The notes under the pieces: generated by a model | The model's input: the letters and a program-made list of their open reading frames with translations, nothing else | Told to the model about the DNA's origin: nothing | Database searches by the model: none | Assembly: GCF_001625305.1 (NCBI RefSeq) | Contig: NW_017803157.1 | Span: 1,729,376-1,793,375 of the forward strand | DNA length: 64,000 nucleotides | Origin: Branchiostoma belcheri | Lineage: Eukaryota > Chordata > Leptocardii > Amphioxiformes > Branchiostomatidae | Reading direction: 5' to 3' | Translations under genes and position numbers: made by a program | Shown here: one piece after another, positions 1 to 11,704 of the stretch | Layout of the letters: every line of letters starts with the position of its first letter | How positions within the stretch are numbered: the first letter of the stretch is position 1

Positions 1-352
1 ATCTATGTCTGTCAACCAACAAGTCATCCCGGATGTTTTATTTTTCCTAGTGAAAGTGAAGGACTGGGTATCTTTTATGTAATGGAACTGAACCAAAGTA
101 TCATCTACATGTGACATGTAGTAGAGGGTAAAGGGTGTGTTTAGTATCCTTACTCCTTGTGCTATATTAAAAGCAGTTATGCTAATGATTTGTGTTGTCG
201 TCATTTGGAGGGTCTTGTAGTCTAATATGAGTGAAATTGCATGGGTGAAATGTACAATATGTACCTGGGTATTAAACTTCACTTTGGATCTGCATACCTC
301 CCAATCCTGCTCAAAAGAAAACGCCACAGAAAATGTAGAAATACCATTGTCC

Positions 353-358
353 TTTATT
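353..358 (-). other. candidate polyadenylation signal of the DOK-like gene
   Basis: AATAAA on the minus strand about 775 bp past the predicted stop codon. The intervening 359-1132 has no coding signal and would be 3' UTR. Nothing gene-like was seen in 1-352. Confidence 0.4.
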
Positions 359-1132
359 TCGCTGGCAGTCTATGGTTTAGAAATTAGAGAGAGTGAACTA
401 TAACAATATGTTTACAGAAGAGGATTTTATCAGTCATTAGCCCTATGATTTCTTGACTAGTAGTTTATGGAATGCGGTTGAAGTCACTGAAAAACTTAAC
501 ATCATTTTTAGGTTTTACAGACAATTATCTCTAATATCAGCATCACAACAATAGTCAACATTTTTTTATATACAAAAGTCTATACATGTAAGTACATTCA
601 GTTATTTGATTTAGTTACATTGGTTTACATTATATTTGTCATCTTTCACTCTAAGTTTCAAAACAATCACAAGTCAATGGACAGTCTATTGACAAACATC
701 TTAGATAGTCATGATTACTAAGAACAACAGGCTGGTATCATGACGATTTTTGGTCTAAAATGGATTGTACCCAGGCCGCAGCTTATAGGTCCTGTAATAG
801 AAAAGGTAATTATCAACAAGCTGTATAAATGTAATAGCATAATTTACTTGGTATAACCACAATTCAGTGTAATAAACCAGCCAAGTTCAGCTAAGACCTA
901 GAACTCCATATACTTCCAATATACTAAGTATTCTAAACAAAATGAATGTAGTTTCTGGACATTTTTTTCCAAAGTTTACGAACTGTAATGAAAACAAATG
1001 GGCTCAGGAAAACACTTGAAGCTGACATTCACCGCCTCAAATTGTACTAACTTAAGAAACTACACTCTCAAACTTATGTTCATCCTCTTGTTCAGCCCAA
1101 CTACTATAATTTCATTTTAGAGAGGCAACAAA

Positions 1133-4100
1133 TTACCTTGGAGGCAGAGGTGGTGGTTCTGCTATTTCTGAACGCTTCCCTGTTGCCACAGTTTTGTCAT
1201 CTGCAGTTGTTGAACGCTTCTCCGATGCTACAGGTTTGTCATCTGTAGCAGTCGTGTAATCTGTGATGAGAAAGGACCATATACTATTAGGTAGATTGTT
1301 TTGAAGTTGCGTATGCCCAAAGGTATTATAATATACATTTTGTACAATGTTTTTAAATTCTGCTGCTGTAACGTTACTAAGGAAAGCCATCAGGGGGCCA
1401 AAATTTAATCCTTTTTTGACAGGACAAGACCTAAAACCACATACAAAATACACAATCCATCCATCTGCAACCACAATCATAATACACAAGCAAACACAGC
1501 CAAAGGTATATACATGTATTTAATCTCAAAGCAGATCCTAGGGTGCCAGACCGTATCCATTCACCATGGCTCCATATGCCACCAAACGGATCCTGCCTGA
1601 CCAATTTGATACTGTCTTTTGCCACCCTAGGATCTGCTTGGAGATTAATACATGTATGTATTATTAGACTTTGCAAAAGTTGTGATAAGACTATAGATAC
1701 CCAGCGGAGAAAGCAGATTTGAAGCGACCGGTCGAGAGACGGCATCCGGAGAGACAAAGTCGTTGAGCGGTATCCCCCTCCGCAGTGGGCCGTGGGGATG
1801 GATGTCTTCATAGTCTTCGATAATGTCACGGCGCGCAGCTCTTGGGCCGGAGGGCGCATCACTGTCTGATACTGGGTATAAGATAAAACAAAATGAATGA
1901 ATAATTTACATACGTCCAACAACATCAGTTATGCAAAGCAAATATACAAATATAAAAACTCTCCTTTAGCTGCCTACTGATCTCAGTGATAGCTGTTCTT
2001 GCAGGAGAGTACACAAGAGGGCATCAACATACAATTACATACACTCAGTTGTTTTTCTTTTGAAGTACAAGACTTCTATGGTTTACTTTTTTATGTTCCT
2101 AATTATCCGCGGCGACTTGCAGGGCATCTCTTGCTTGCAGTCTTTTGTTGTTAGGGCTAATGTAAAAGACTGCAAGCAAGAGAAGCCCTGCAACAGTCGC
2201 CGCGGCTAGTGCCTAATGTGCTTATGATGGGAAACACACTATGTAGCATAATTCATGTCCCACTCAAGTGCACAATCAGGGCAGAATATAAGGTATTTTG
2301 GGGTTGTATAAATGATTAAAAAATAGTAAAAAGTAGTTCAGTAAGACCATCACAACCAAAAGCACAATTTTGTGCAAATCTTACCTTCTGGCATCATTGC
2401 AGGTAAAGAAGTAACTCGACAAATCGGGGCTTCATCTTCTGAACATTTTTCCACCCCCAAAGATGTGGTGAGGCCCAATTTAACAGGTGGTTTAGCTGTA
2501 GCGGTGACTTTTGGGGTGGGTATGTCCTCTCCTGGTTCTTCTTTCAGCTCTATTTCTGCATCAGAGGTCTTCAGGTCTGTAGGTGATACCAACTGAAGTT
2601 TGATACTTGTGCTCTGTGTTTGAGTAAGATCTGCACTGCCCTTATTATCTTCCTGAAGCAACTTTTCGTCACTTCCTACACTGACTGGGCTCGCGCCGTG
2701 AGAGGTGATGTCATCGGTGTCTGTCAACTCTTCTGCCAGCTCATCAGATGATGATTCCTCGGTCGCATCGGGAAGACATAGAAGGCTCTTCTGATCCTTC
2801 TCTGGATCACAGTCCCCTACTTCTTGCCCTACCCTTTCCTGGGAGCCTAAAGGTGATGTTGAAGGTTCAGCCACGCTGTCAGTGACGGACATGTGTACGC
2901 TGACATTAGGACAGTCTTGTGGAGCAACACTCTGGCTAGTACCATCAGCCATGCTTTCTGATGTGGACTTAGCTCCATCATTTTCTTTTTGTTCTCCATC
3001 CCCACCAGATCTTGCATTGCCTTCTTCTTTTGTGTTATCTTTTGGGCTTTCGCAGTCGTCCGAAGGAACAACAGAACCTGCACTCTGTAACAGCTTTGTT
3101 GTATCTTGTATGTCTCCTTCAGTGTCAAGGGCACCTGAGAGGAATGGATATAATGTTAGCTTTAAGTAAAGAGAAAGGCTTATTGGGAAAGGAACGGATA
3201 AGGTGCCTGCATGTGTCTAAGCTGCAATCTTGGATGGTGAAACCTGAAAGAACCTCAAAGGCCCCCTTGTAGCTGAAATCATTGAAATTGACCATTTGAA
3301 AACAACACAGGTGACTTTGAAAAGATCACACCTTCTTGGCTGTGACTTTGATCATTGCCCTCAGTTGCCTTTGGATCTGGTAAGGAGCTTTCATCTTCTT
3401 TTCTTGGACCGATCGGACTATTGCTGGCCTCTTCTGTAACAGCAAAATGAAATGAGATGTTTTTAATGTTGATGAAGGTTAGACATCCAGTAATACGATA
3501 CGCCAAAAAGCAGTTACTCAAGCCACTGGATATGAAATTTCAAAATCATATCCAGTTGCTTGAGTAACTGCTTTTTGGCAAGGTAGTCAGCCATGTCATG
3601 TCAACTCCAAATGTTACTGTTTAAGTGTTACTGAACATTATTTACTAGTAAATAGGGGTTTTCTTTGACACGACCAATCTCGTCTTACCTTGCTTATATT
3701 TCGGACAGACACCGAAACGTAAGCAAGGTAAGACAAGATTGGTTGTGTCAAAGAAACCCCTATACTGTACCAGCCTGATGAAACTATTTTGGGGATTATT
3801 TCCTAGTATTCTCTACCTCCTGATTGTGTTTCCGAGTCTGTGTCAACAGGAGAGGATGCTTTGCTCCCCTCTGCACCAGCCGCATTCACGCTGATGGTCG
3901 GTACGATTCTCTGGTTACCGGGCGTCGCCGAGTCGTCCAGTGGAGTTGTGTCAAGCAAAGTCAAATATCCAGCCTCCTCCTCCGGTGTGTCATTCTCGTC
4001 ACTGGAGCTTTGATCGCTCGCAGTTGTGTCGTTCTCGGAGGCTCTGTCGTCCCCGTCTGCAAAGAAACTACGGCGCGCAATGTCCTCGGAACATTTGCCG

Positions 4101-7100
4101 GCGTAGTCCGTGCTTGCCACGTTTTCTGAGCTGTCCAGTTGGCTGCAGGAGCTGAGGCCGTCGATGTTTCGAAGGGTGATTGTTGGCGAGCGCGGGGCAT
4201 CATCTGTAGTTTAAGAAAAATGAATGCCCCTGAGCGTTAGTTACTAAGAAAATGTAGGGGCCGACAAGCTTTAAGTCTGTTATCAACAAACATTTATGTT
4301 GCCAGCCCTTTTCTTTGGACACAACACATGAGACCCAGTGGAAGTCACTGTATGGTTTTGGATTGAAATTGATATTTAGGACAAGGTAATATCACAAAAA
4401 TGAGAAAAAAAAAGAAGTACAGGGTGGGGGAAGGCACGTCAGCAGCAAGGCTGGGGATGGTACAGGATACTACAAGGTGGGGGATGGCACATCAGCACCA
4501 GGGCTGGGGATGGTACAGGATACTACAGGGTGGGGGATGGCACGTCAGCACCAAGGCTGGGGATGGTACAGGATAGTACAGGGTGGGTGATGGCACGTCA
4601 GCACCAAGGCTAGGGATGGTACAGGATACTACAGTGTGGGGGATGGCACGTCAGCACCAAGGCTAGGGATGGTACAGGATACTACAGGGTGGGGGATGGC
4701 ACGTCAGCACCAAGGCTGGGGATGGTACAGGATAGTACAGGGTGGGTGATGGCACGTCAGCACCAAGGCTGGGGATGGTACAAGATAGTACAGGGTGGGG
4801 GAAGGCATGTCAGCACCAAGGCTGGGGATGGTACAGGATACTACAGGGTAGGGGATGGCACATCAGCACCAAGGCTGGGGATGGTACAGGATAGTACAGG
4901 GTGGGGTGGCTCATCAGCACCAAGACTGGGGATGGTACAGGATACTACAGGGTGGGATGGCACATCAGCACCAAGACTGGGGATGGTACAAGATGGTACA
5001 GGGTGGGGGATGGCACATCGGCCTAAGGCTGGGGATGGTACAGGATAGTACAGGGTGGGGGATAGCACGTCGGCACCAAGGCTGGGGATGGTACAGGATA
5101 CTACAGGGTGGGGGATGGCACATCAGCACCACGGCTGGGGATGGTACAAGATACTACAGGGTGGGGTGGCACATAGGAACCAGGACTGGGGATGGTACAG
5201 AATAGTGATGACATACCCTGACATAATCTGTAGTTAGGTTAGCCTTATGAAATTGTAGTTATGTACTTGTAGATACCATACTTTGTACCATGTAAAACTT
5301 TTGTGCAATAAAGTTATTATATAGTTATATAATCTCACCTTCATCTCCATCATCCTGCTCTGGGACATCAAGAGGAACCAGACCCTCCTCCCCCTCTGTG
5401 GTGTGACTCCGAATCGCATCACAAATGTTGTCGCAGTGAGCCGTGCGAAACTGGAAGATCCCCTGCCCGGCAGGCGAATGCCTTGTGATGAGGAAAAAAA
5501 TGACACTGTTATATTTATGACTGGTTAAACTTGTATCTCTTTTATCACCCAAATCTTGTAAAATGACCATGGTAGAATAATGGTGAAAAAGGCATGCTAA
5601 GTATGTTTACTGAAGGAAAACATATTGTTTTTGCTCTGTTTTCTCTTCTTCTCCAAACCAATAAGGTCAATGACCTGAACCAGACATCTGTGTCACCATG
5701 GTAAGTGGTGTTGGGTTACATCATGTTGCAATTTTATAGTAGGAAGGATTTAGACTCCTGTCACCATATATATGAATATGTTTGAGTAAGAATTAACAGA
5801 GCAGACCATATGGGAAGGTAAACATTAATGCATTTGCTTTGCAAATGTTACCTTTCTAGTTGAAAGCTATAATATCTCCTTATCCCCTTCACTTAACTTA
5901 CACACAGTATATGAAAAGTCCAAAAATCCATTTACCCCTAAAGTACATACCTTGCTGTCTCAAGAACCAAGATCTTGTCCACTTCCACAGCAGATGGATA
6001 TACTTTATAACCCTTGATGCAGCTCAGTGGGAGGTTGAGCTTTGGTGCTCCTCCATACAGACTGTATACTAAAGGGACAGGGAGAAAGTATTAGATGACA
6101 ATCGGTGTGAGAGACAGAAAATGGTAGCCTCTACCAGGCTTCGGGAGGCAGCTGGAAAGAGTAGAACTTGGCCAAATAGAGGGAGATAACATGCCAGGGG
6201 AGTTTGTCTGCTATAAAATACAGTTTGCTGCATCCGAATGTACTCTCTAGCGGACCAACTTCTTTAGCATGCTATCTCTCCCTATTTGGCCAATTTCTAC
6301 TCTTTCCAGCCATCTCCCAAAGCCCGGTAGAGGCTACAAAACTGGCACATTGCAGGCATTTGACTTAAAGTTTACAATCTTCTTTGTACCAGTTACAGTA
6401 CATACAATGTGAACCACTTGATGTAAAGCTTGAACTCCAACAAGAAAACCCTTAAACTTTGAAGTGATTACAATACCTTCCACACTTCTGCGAGTGACTC
6501 TGATACGAAAGACCCCGGTCAGCTTGATGGTCGAGGCCAGCTCAGTTGGCATGACGTACACCTTGTAGCTCCGCCTCTTGCCTGGGCTTCGGCTGGCACT
6601 GGCTCCGTCCGGTTTGGGCCGGATCATGACGGAGGGACCTGGAGTAGATGTAGTAAACTTATATATAATAATAGTCTCCAAGCAGATCCTAGGGTGGCAA
6701 AAGATAGTATGAAATTGGCCAGGCAGTATCCATTCGCCAGGAAGGGGTGGGGTATGGACCCTCTCTGACAAGTGGATACTGCCTGGCCAAATTGCTACTG
6801 TCATTTGCCACCCTAGGATCTGCTTGGAGATTAGTAAACTTAGCCAATTGATTTTTATCAAATGGTCAGACAGGATTGACCCATCAGAAGCCACATAGGG
6901 ATACACCAATGCCAACAAAAATATAACCTTCTTGGCAACTAGAGTTAACACAAAGGAAGACACTGTCAGTCTGCTTGGTATACTGAAGGGAGACCTGGAT
7001 CATTGAGGGCCATGCCCTCCTACAACAGAAAAGAAACTCTCAGAGCTATTAAAGGGAGCTCACAAGGCACAAGCCGCAGTGAAGATGAAAGAAGACTGAA

Positions 7101-10100
7101 TATTAATGTTGCTGCAAGACCTACCACAGATGTAGAACACATGTTCAGTGAAAGAGAGAAAAAAGAGGGAGAGAGAGAAAGAGAGGAGAGGAAGAGAGAA
7201 AGATAGAGAAAGAGAGTGAAAAGGAGGTGGAGAAAGTGAGAGGAAGAGAGAGGAAGATAAAGAGTGGGAGTGGGAGAGACAGAAAAGAGAGTGAGAAAGA
7301 GGAAGAGAGAGAAAGAGAGAGAGAGAGAGAGACGATGCCTACCTTCAGACGACAGTGGTGAGCTCTGCTGCTGCTGGGAGTCAGCAGAAGACTGGCGCTC
7401 GGTGCGATCCTCCCCCGAGGGCGGCTCCCTGCGCGGGACCGGCTCCGGCGGTTTGACCAGCTTCGAACTCAGCAACTTGACGGCCGAAATCCACTCCAGC
7501 ATCCGCATGTTGTCGTCGCAGGCCAGGATGAGCGGCGGCTGCTCTTCGTCGGGTACGATGGTGAAGCAGTGGGCGTGCTGACTCGCGGCCTTGCTGACTC
7601 GCCCCACGTGGGCTATACCTTTGGGATAATATATGGGATTTTTAGTGGACAACTTGGGCCCAGGGTCATACGAATTTTACGGAATCCATACGAATCTTAT
7701 GAAATACATACGATTCAGTGAAGGAAGCATACAGATTTTACGAAATACATACGATCCATTACTCAGAAATATACGATCCTTACTGAATCCTTACTAATTT
7801 AGTGATCCAGGGCTAGGCGCAGGTCACCAAATGAGCGCATTCGTATCTTTCCCATGTTAACATTATAACTGTTACAGCCAGTAATACAAATGTCCATTAG
7901 CTACACTCCTCTGGCCTATGGATACGGTTTTGCCACCGTAGGATCTGTGTGCCATCCACAGCCAGTACTCGTACATACTTTACAGATCATTTTCTGTAAT
8001 ACTATGCGTTACAAAAGTACAAGATTTCACTATATCACATCTCCGAAAATGACAATTTAGTATGTTAAGCAAAAAGAAAAGTTACTGAAGCAACTGGATA
8101 TGATTTTGGAAACAGCCAGACGTTTTAGGTAGCATCAACTACCTTTCGTCAGTGACATTAGAGAGTTGTCAGAAAAGCAAGCCATAAGTTATAAGTACGA
8201 ACTTGTGTAGATTGATACGCAAGTGTTTTTGGCGTATCTTATTACCTGGATGTCTAACCTTCACCGACGCACCCACCTGTTAACTCGATGACTTTTGTTG
8301 TCCCCCTGCCTTTAGCCTCTGTCTCCGTGTTTACGGCTGCCCGTTCGTGGTTATAAAACTCCAAAGTAATTTTCCCCTCCTCAAATTCGTCCCGAAGAAG
8401 AACGAAGTACCTCTGCCATGTCTGCGAATATTACAAGGACAGAAAATGCACAATAGTCTTTTTAAAAAAGGCAAAATTCAACAGTATGTTTTAGGGTTAA
8501 TGACCTGCCCGGATGTGTAAACGGTGTCGTAAGGAATGGTCGGTTCCTATAAGTATAACCGCCGAAGAAAGCACTGCGATCAGAGGTTCATTCTTCATGT
8601 TTGGCGTGGTTTAATGCGTGTTTATCGGGCTTTTTTTTATTTGTACTGGTATATTTCTTTACGCCAGCCTAACTGTCTGGCAAATGGATACTGCCTGGTC
8701 AATTTGGCAATCTGCGGGAATCCTGCGAGAATATAAGTTGTACCTAACTTGAGTTCTCAGCCCATGGAGTTCTTAGTCCATGTTTTTTTTTCCATTTGTA
8801 ATCATCATTGTGTTTCTGAATAAAAAAAATGGCAATGCAGCCACCGAAAGATCTGCTTGGAGATTTGATAAACCGCAGAGGCCGCGACGCTATGCTCTAA
8901 GAAACGTAGATGTTGAGCGGGGCGAGTTCACGTGTATTTGGTACAGACCCGTAATACCGATGTTAGTATTTGGCACACCCATATCAGTACACGAATTCGT
9001 ACGTCTATGGTTATGTTATACGGGTCAAACTACTCTCAAAGCAGAGGTTTGGGTTTTGGGGTATTTTTAGCGTGTTTTTAGGCTTTTTAAAGAGAAACCC
9101 CAATAAAAAAAGCCTAAAACACGCTAAAAATACCCCCAAAACCCAAACCTCTGCTTGGAGAGTACGATCAAACATCAAACTATCAATGTTGCATATACAT
9201 GTATCTAAGAAGATTGATGTTGAAATTCCCTTTGGTATACTTTTCAGGCAAAACACCAGTGAAAAGTACAATTTGCTGATGTATTGTTTTTTATGACGAC
9301 AGATTACACGTCACGTCATGACGTCATTATGTTCATTCCATTATCAACCAATTTCAAGTGATTTCGGCTGAATGTAATTTATTATGAATATATCTATTTT
9401 ACTTTTTAACGTATATTTGTGCTTATAAGGATCCTTTGCTCATGAAATATAAAAACATAAAATTAATACAGGTTGGGGTAACAAATACAAAACAATGACA
9501 GCAATAAAAACTAGAGTTCCCCGATCTCATACCTTCGCCAAATGATGTTAATCTTTATGACTGACAAAGTTTAGATTAGATTATTCCCCCCTGATTTAAG
9601 AAATAGGAACCTAATTTTTATGAATTATATCATTTTATCATAATCTTAACCAAAAGACAGTCTTATATTAACAAACAATGCATTCTAGCATTTCCTAATA
9701 AATTATGCAAATGAGGTCCTGATTTGAATAAATTATGTTTAATGATGTTCACCTCAATTTAACTTTCAAATACCACAAGTATGAAATTCCAGGCAGTTAT
9801 CATTGCATAATTATAAAATTTTCTCATTAATTATGCAAATTAAGTCATTATTAACATAATCAACATCTTCCTGTGTTTCTCTCGTTGTCAATTACCAATG
9901 TCACAAGCTTCAATTGTCCTATTATGGAATGCAGCTGATTTATAGAATTTCCCCATAAATTATGCAAATTACATCCATATTTGCATAATTGTCACATAAT
10001 TATATTAAGCATCACGTAAGCTACCTACATACCAAAAAATCACGACGATCCGTCAACTGGTTCTTGAGTTATCCCCTTTTGAATATTTTCAAGAATTTAT

Positions 10101-11271
10101 CCCTGCAGTTCCAGAGCAAGCCGCTAGGGGGCCTAAACTCACGTCACTTCTTCCCCAGCACAAGAGCTACCTACCATCTAAATTTCATCACCATAGCATG
10201 TCTAGATCATGAGATATCAAAACCGGAAGTTCAGCTGCAGTACCATAACAAGCCGCTAGGGGGTCCAAAATCTAATCATTTTGAGGTCTCATCAAGACCT
10301 ACCCACCTACCAAGTATCAAGACAATCCATCCAGGCCTTCTCAAGTTATTGTGTTTACAGACAGACAGACAGACACACACACACACACACACATACACGA
10401 ACGCCCCTGAAAACATAACCTTCTTGGCGAAGGTAAATATGTCTATAAGTACAGTCTGGCCCAGATATTGCGGAAGAATCTGTTGCAGAATATTACATTG
10501 GATTTGAGAACAGATTTGGATAATGTTAGTTGATGACTTGTACAGACGGGATATGAAAGAATAACATTGTTTGCGCCATGTAGCATCGAATGTGTCCGTC
10601 CTATTGTAAACAAACTGCATGACTTTTGACTAGGGGGGTCTAAATCATCTTTATTATATTGTACATACAAGATGAAAGGTTGCGTGGGTAAAGCCTAGGT
10701 CAGCCCTTTATCTCTTGCTATACTAGGGCGCAAGGCAAGACAAAATGGTAAAAGTTACTATGTGCATCGGACATTTTGGTGTTTTAATTTAAAATCATTT
10801 TTACACATAAATTGCAAGTACATTTATACATATATATAAGAAAATACGTTGTTTTAGCGATATCAAAAATCGAGCCGAAAGACTACAAAATATATAGTCA
10901 CAGTTTTGCGTGCGTTGTTGACACGAAAATCAGACCAGGCCCTGAAGTTGTTCAATATTCATCGTGAGGTCAGTCAAATATTAGTAGCAGACTGTAATTT
11001 GTGTACGCTGTTGTTGTTTTGTTTTCCCGACACGCTAGAGCGATAGATTCGTCACTATGAGGAGTCAGACGATTTCTCGTATCTTAAATTCTGTAGAAAA
11101 TGTACAAAAAATCTGCCTTCCCATATTTGCTCGAAATTCAGGAGAGAGACAATTTATACAACCTGTTATCAAGAACAAAAAACCTACCCTGAGCCGACGT
11201 AACCTGCTGCCAAAAGGTGGTCTCTTGATATACAGGTACCCCTGCCGCACAATGTCACCCGACGTCGCCAT
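1133..11271 (-). CDS. DOK-like docking adaptor (PH + IRS-type PTB)
   Basis: Eleven exons on the minus strand: 11271-11188, 8421-8277, 7618-7343, 6638-6477, 6068-5951, 5481-5339, 4203-3817, 3433-3332, 3134-2385, 1865-1701, 1260-1133. All junctions are GT-AG, phases agree, and the sum is 2460 nt (819 aa plus stop). Residues about 10-120 form a PH domain (opens GYLYIKRPPFG, core QRYFVLLRD, closing helix MLEWISAVKLL). Residues about 170-300 form an IRS-type PTB domain (YKVYVMPTEL, then GQGIFQFRT). This PH-PTB order defines DOK adaptors, which dock on tyrosine-phosphorylated receptors at the membrane and recruit SH2 proteins. The tail of about 510 residues is acidic and Ser/Thr-rich, has tyrosine motifs (GYLTLL, DYEDI), and ends in PPPLPPR, an SH3-ligand-like sequence. 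Vertebrate DOKs are shorter (roughly 300-500 aa), so the tail is unusual. The last exon could instead splice at the GT inside its TAA stop; no further coding exon was seen downstream. Confidence 0.85.
1511..1657. repeat. hairpin MITE, TCTCCAAGCAGA-end family, copy 1
   Basis: The ends are inverted repeats containing CAAGCAGATCCTAGGGTG, extended outward by TACATGTATT and AATCTC. It lies in the last intron of the DOK-like gene. The body has no coding capacity. The same termini recur at 6675-6830 and, with a different body, at 9031-9163. Confidence 0.7.
2107..2205. repeat. short GC-rich hairpin element
   Basis: Near-perfect inverted repeat of about 45 bp arms: CCGCGGCGACTTGCAGGGC at the left and its complement at the right, with a small central loop. 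It sits in a DOK-like intron. It is a foldback-type MITE or a strong secondary structure; no second copy was noticed. Confidence 0.65.
3468..3590. repeat. GTGAAGGTTAG-family inverted repeat, short copy
   Basis: It opens with GATGAAGGTTAGACATCCAG and contains GCAGTTACTCAAGCCACTGG followed at once by the inverted copy. This is a collapsed hairpin of the family also found at 8070-8265, 11489-11704, 20576-20791 and 31764-31945. It lies within the DOK-like intron between exons 3433-3332 and 4203-3817. Confidence 0.6.
3652..3763. repeat. hairpin element with TAGGGGTTT ends
   Basis: Arms of about 50 bp are near-perfect inverted repeats (left TAGGGGTTTTCTTTGACACG; right is its complement ending in AAGAAACCCCTA), with a short loop. 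It lies in an intron 50 bp from an exon donor. No coding content. Confidence 0.65.
4425..5205. repeat. 53-bp G-rich minisatellite, about 14-15 units
   Basis: Tandem units of 53 bp run head to tail. Each contains GGATGGTACAGGATACTACA, a GGGTGGGGG run and CACGTCAGCACCAAGGCTGG. Unit length is not a multiple of three, so open frames drift and no protein is implied. It lies inside a DOK-like intron, where the transcribed RNA would be C-rich. The variants differ by single substitutions and short deletions. Confidence 0.95.
5600..5860 (-). repeat. interspersed 0.25-kb repeat, copy 1
   Basis: It matches, in reverse orientation, segments at 19040-19290 and 60255-60510. Shared blocks include GTTTTCCTTTGGTAAACAT at one edge, TTACCATGGTGACAGACATC, and GTTAATTCTTACTCAAACA. 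All three copies are intronic and non-coding. The outer edges are weak inverted repeats, so a MITE is likely. Confidence 0.65.
6125..6336. repeat. TAGCCT-end hairpin MITE (CTCTACCAGG family), copy 1
   Basis: Starts TAGCCTCTACCAGGCTTCGG and ends with the inverted GGTAGAGGCTA. Subterminal GGAAAGAGTAGAA and ATAGAGGGAGATAACATGCC are also inverted at the other side. The flanks AGAAAATGG and CAAAACTGG could be a decayed 9-bp target duplication. It lies in a DOK-like intron. Confidence 0.8.
6675..6830. repeat. hairpin MITE, TCTCCAAGCAGA-end family, copy 2
   Basis: TCTCCAAGCAGATCCTAGGG at the left and its exact complement at the right. The interior also folds back (GGCCAGGCAGTATCCA against TGGATACTGCCTGGCC). 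Part of TAGTAAACTTA occurs on both flanks and may mark the insertion site. Closely related to 1511-1657. Confidence 0.8.
7140..7332. repeat. purine (GA) tract next to a splice donor
   Basis: About 190 bp almost wholly of G and A, mainly AGAGAGA and GAGAAAG. It begins about 10 bp downstream (on the minus strand) of the donor of the third DOK-like exon, so the intron starts with a long polypyrimidine run. The open frame that continues the exon through it is low-complexity and is not coding. Confidence 0.85.
8070..8265. repeat. GTGAAGGTTAG-family element beside the DOK-like exon 2 donor
   Basis: Contains AAGCAACTGGATATGATTTT, CTACCTTTCGTCAGTGACAT, AGTTGTCAGAAAAGCA and, at its right edge, the inverted CCTGGATGTCTAACCTTCAC. 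That edge lies about 10 bp from the donor at 8276. Same family as 11489-11704, 20576-20791 and 31764-31945. Confidence 0.65.
9031..9163. repeat. long perfect hairpin with CTCTCAAAGCAGA ends
   Basis: Arms of about 55 bp (AGCAGAGGTTTGGGTTTTGG through AGGCTTTTT, and the inverse) with a short loop. The outer end, AAGCAGA then a divergent body, matches the termini of 1511-1657 and 6675-6830. It lies in the first DOK-like intron (8422-11187), which holds no exon that I can see. Confidence 0.75.
9510..10435 (+). repeat. 0.9-kb dispersed repeat, copy 1
   Basis: It is a diverged copy of 37044-37945 in the same orientation. It begins ACTAGAGTTCCCCGATCTCA followed by TACCTTCGCCAA, and ends with the small hairpin ACCTTCTTGGCGAAGGT. 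Internal features are repeated AATTATGCAAAT motifs, two GCCGCTAGGGGG blocks and a CA dinucleotide run near the 3' end. There is no long open frame. The class is uncertain; the terminal hairpin is compatible with a non-autonomous Helitron or a MITE. Confidence 0.75.
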
Positions 11272-11488
11272 AGATGCCCCTTCGCATGGAGGAATCATCG
11301 GGAACAACACTGTAGATGTATGCCTTGTGGTTTGGACGCCCGTTGCGACGTTATTTTCTGGCGCACACCATGCACATTCATAAGAAAGAAACAATTTCCG
11401 TCAGCTTTGCATGATGGTAGACAATTAGCGGCAGTGCATTTTTACCTGAATATTGAATAAACGACACTTGCTGTTACTGTTACAATAC

Positions 11489-11704
11489 GCCAGAAAAACA
11501 GTTACTCAAGCAACTGGATATGATTGAATGATTGATTGAATTCAATCAACAGTTTGTACTTATAAACCTGCCTTTCTGACAACTCTCCAGTGTCACTGAC
11601 GAAACTAGTGGATGCTACTTTAAACGTCTGACTGTTTCCAAAATCATATCCAGTTGTTTTGAGTTTTTGGCGTATCGTATTGCCTGGTTGTCTAACCTTC
11701 ACCG
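11489..11704. repeat. GTGAAGGTTAG-family hairpin upstream of the DOK-like gene
   Basis: The left arm holds ACGCCAGAAAAACAGTTACT and AAGCAACTGGATATGATTG; the right arm returns CCAAAATCATATCCAGTTG and GGCGTATCGTATTGCCTGG. The middle has GTGTCACTGACGAAACTAGT. It lies about 220 bp upstream of the predicted DOK-like start codon, in the 1.6-kb space between the two minus-strand genes. Confidence 0.65.

Noticed and set aside
4689-5205. Several overlapping open frames reading Gly/Trp/His-rich repeat peptides
   Set aside because: They arise from the 53-bp minisatellite; all frames and both strands are open and the unit is not a multiple of three.
7020-7342. Leu/Ser/Phe-rich extension of the third DOK-like exon
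   Set aside because: It follows a good donor (GAAG|GTAGGC) and is the translation of the GA/TC tract; the next exon joins in phase at 6638.
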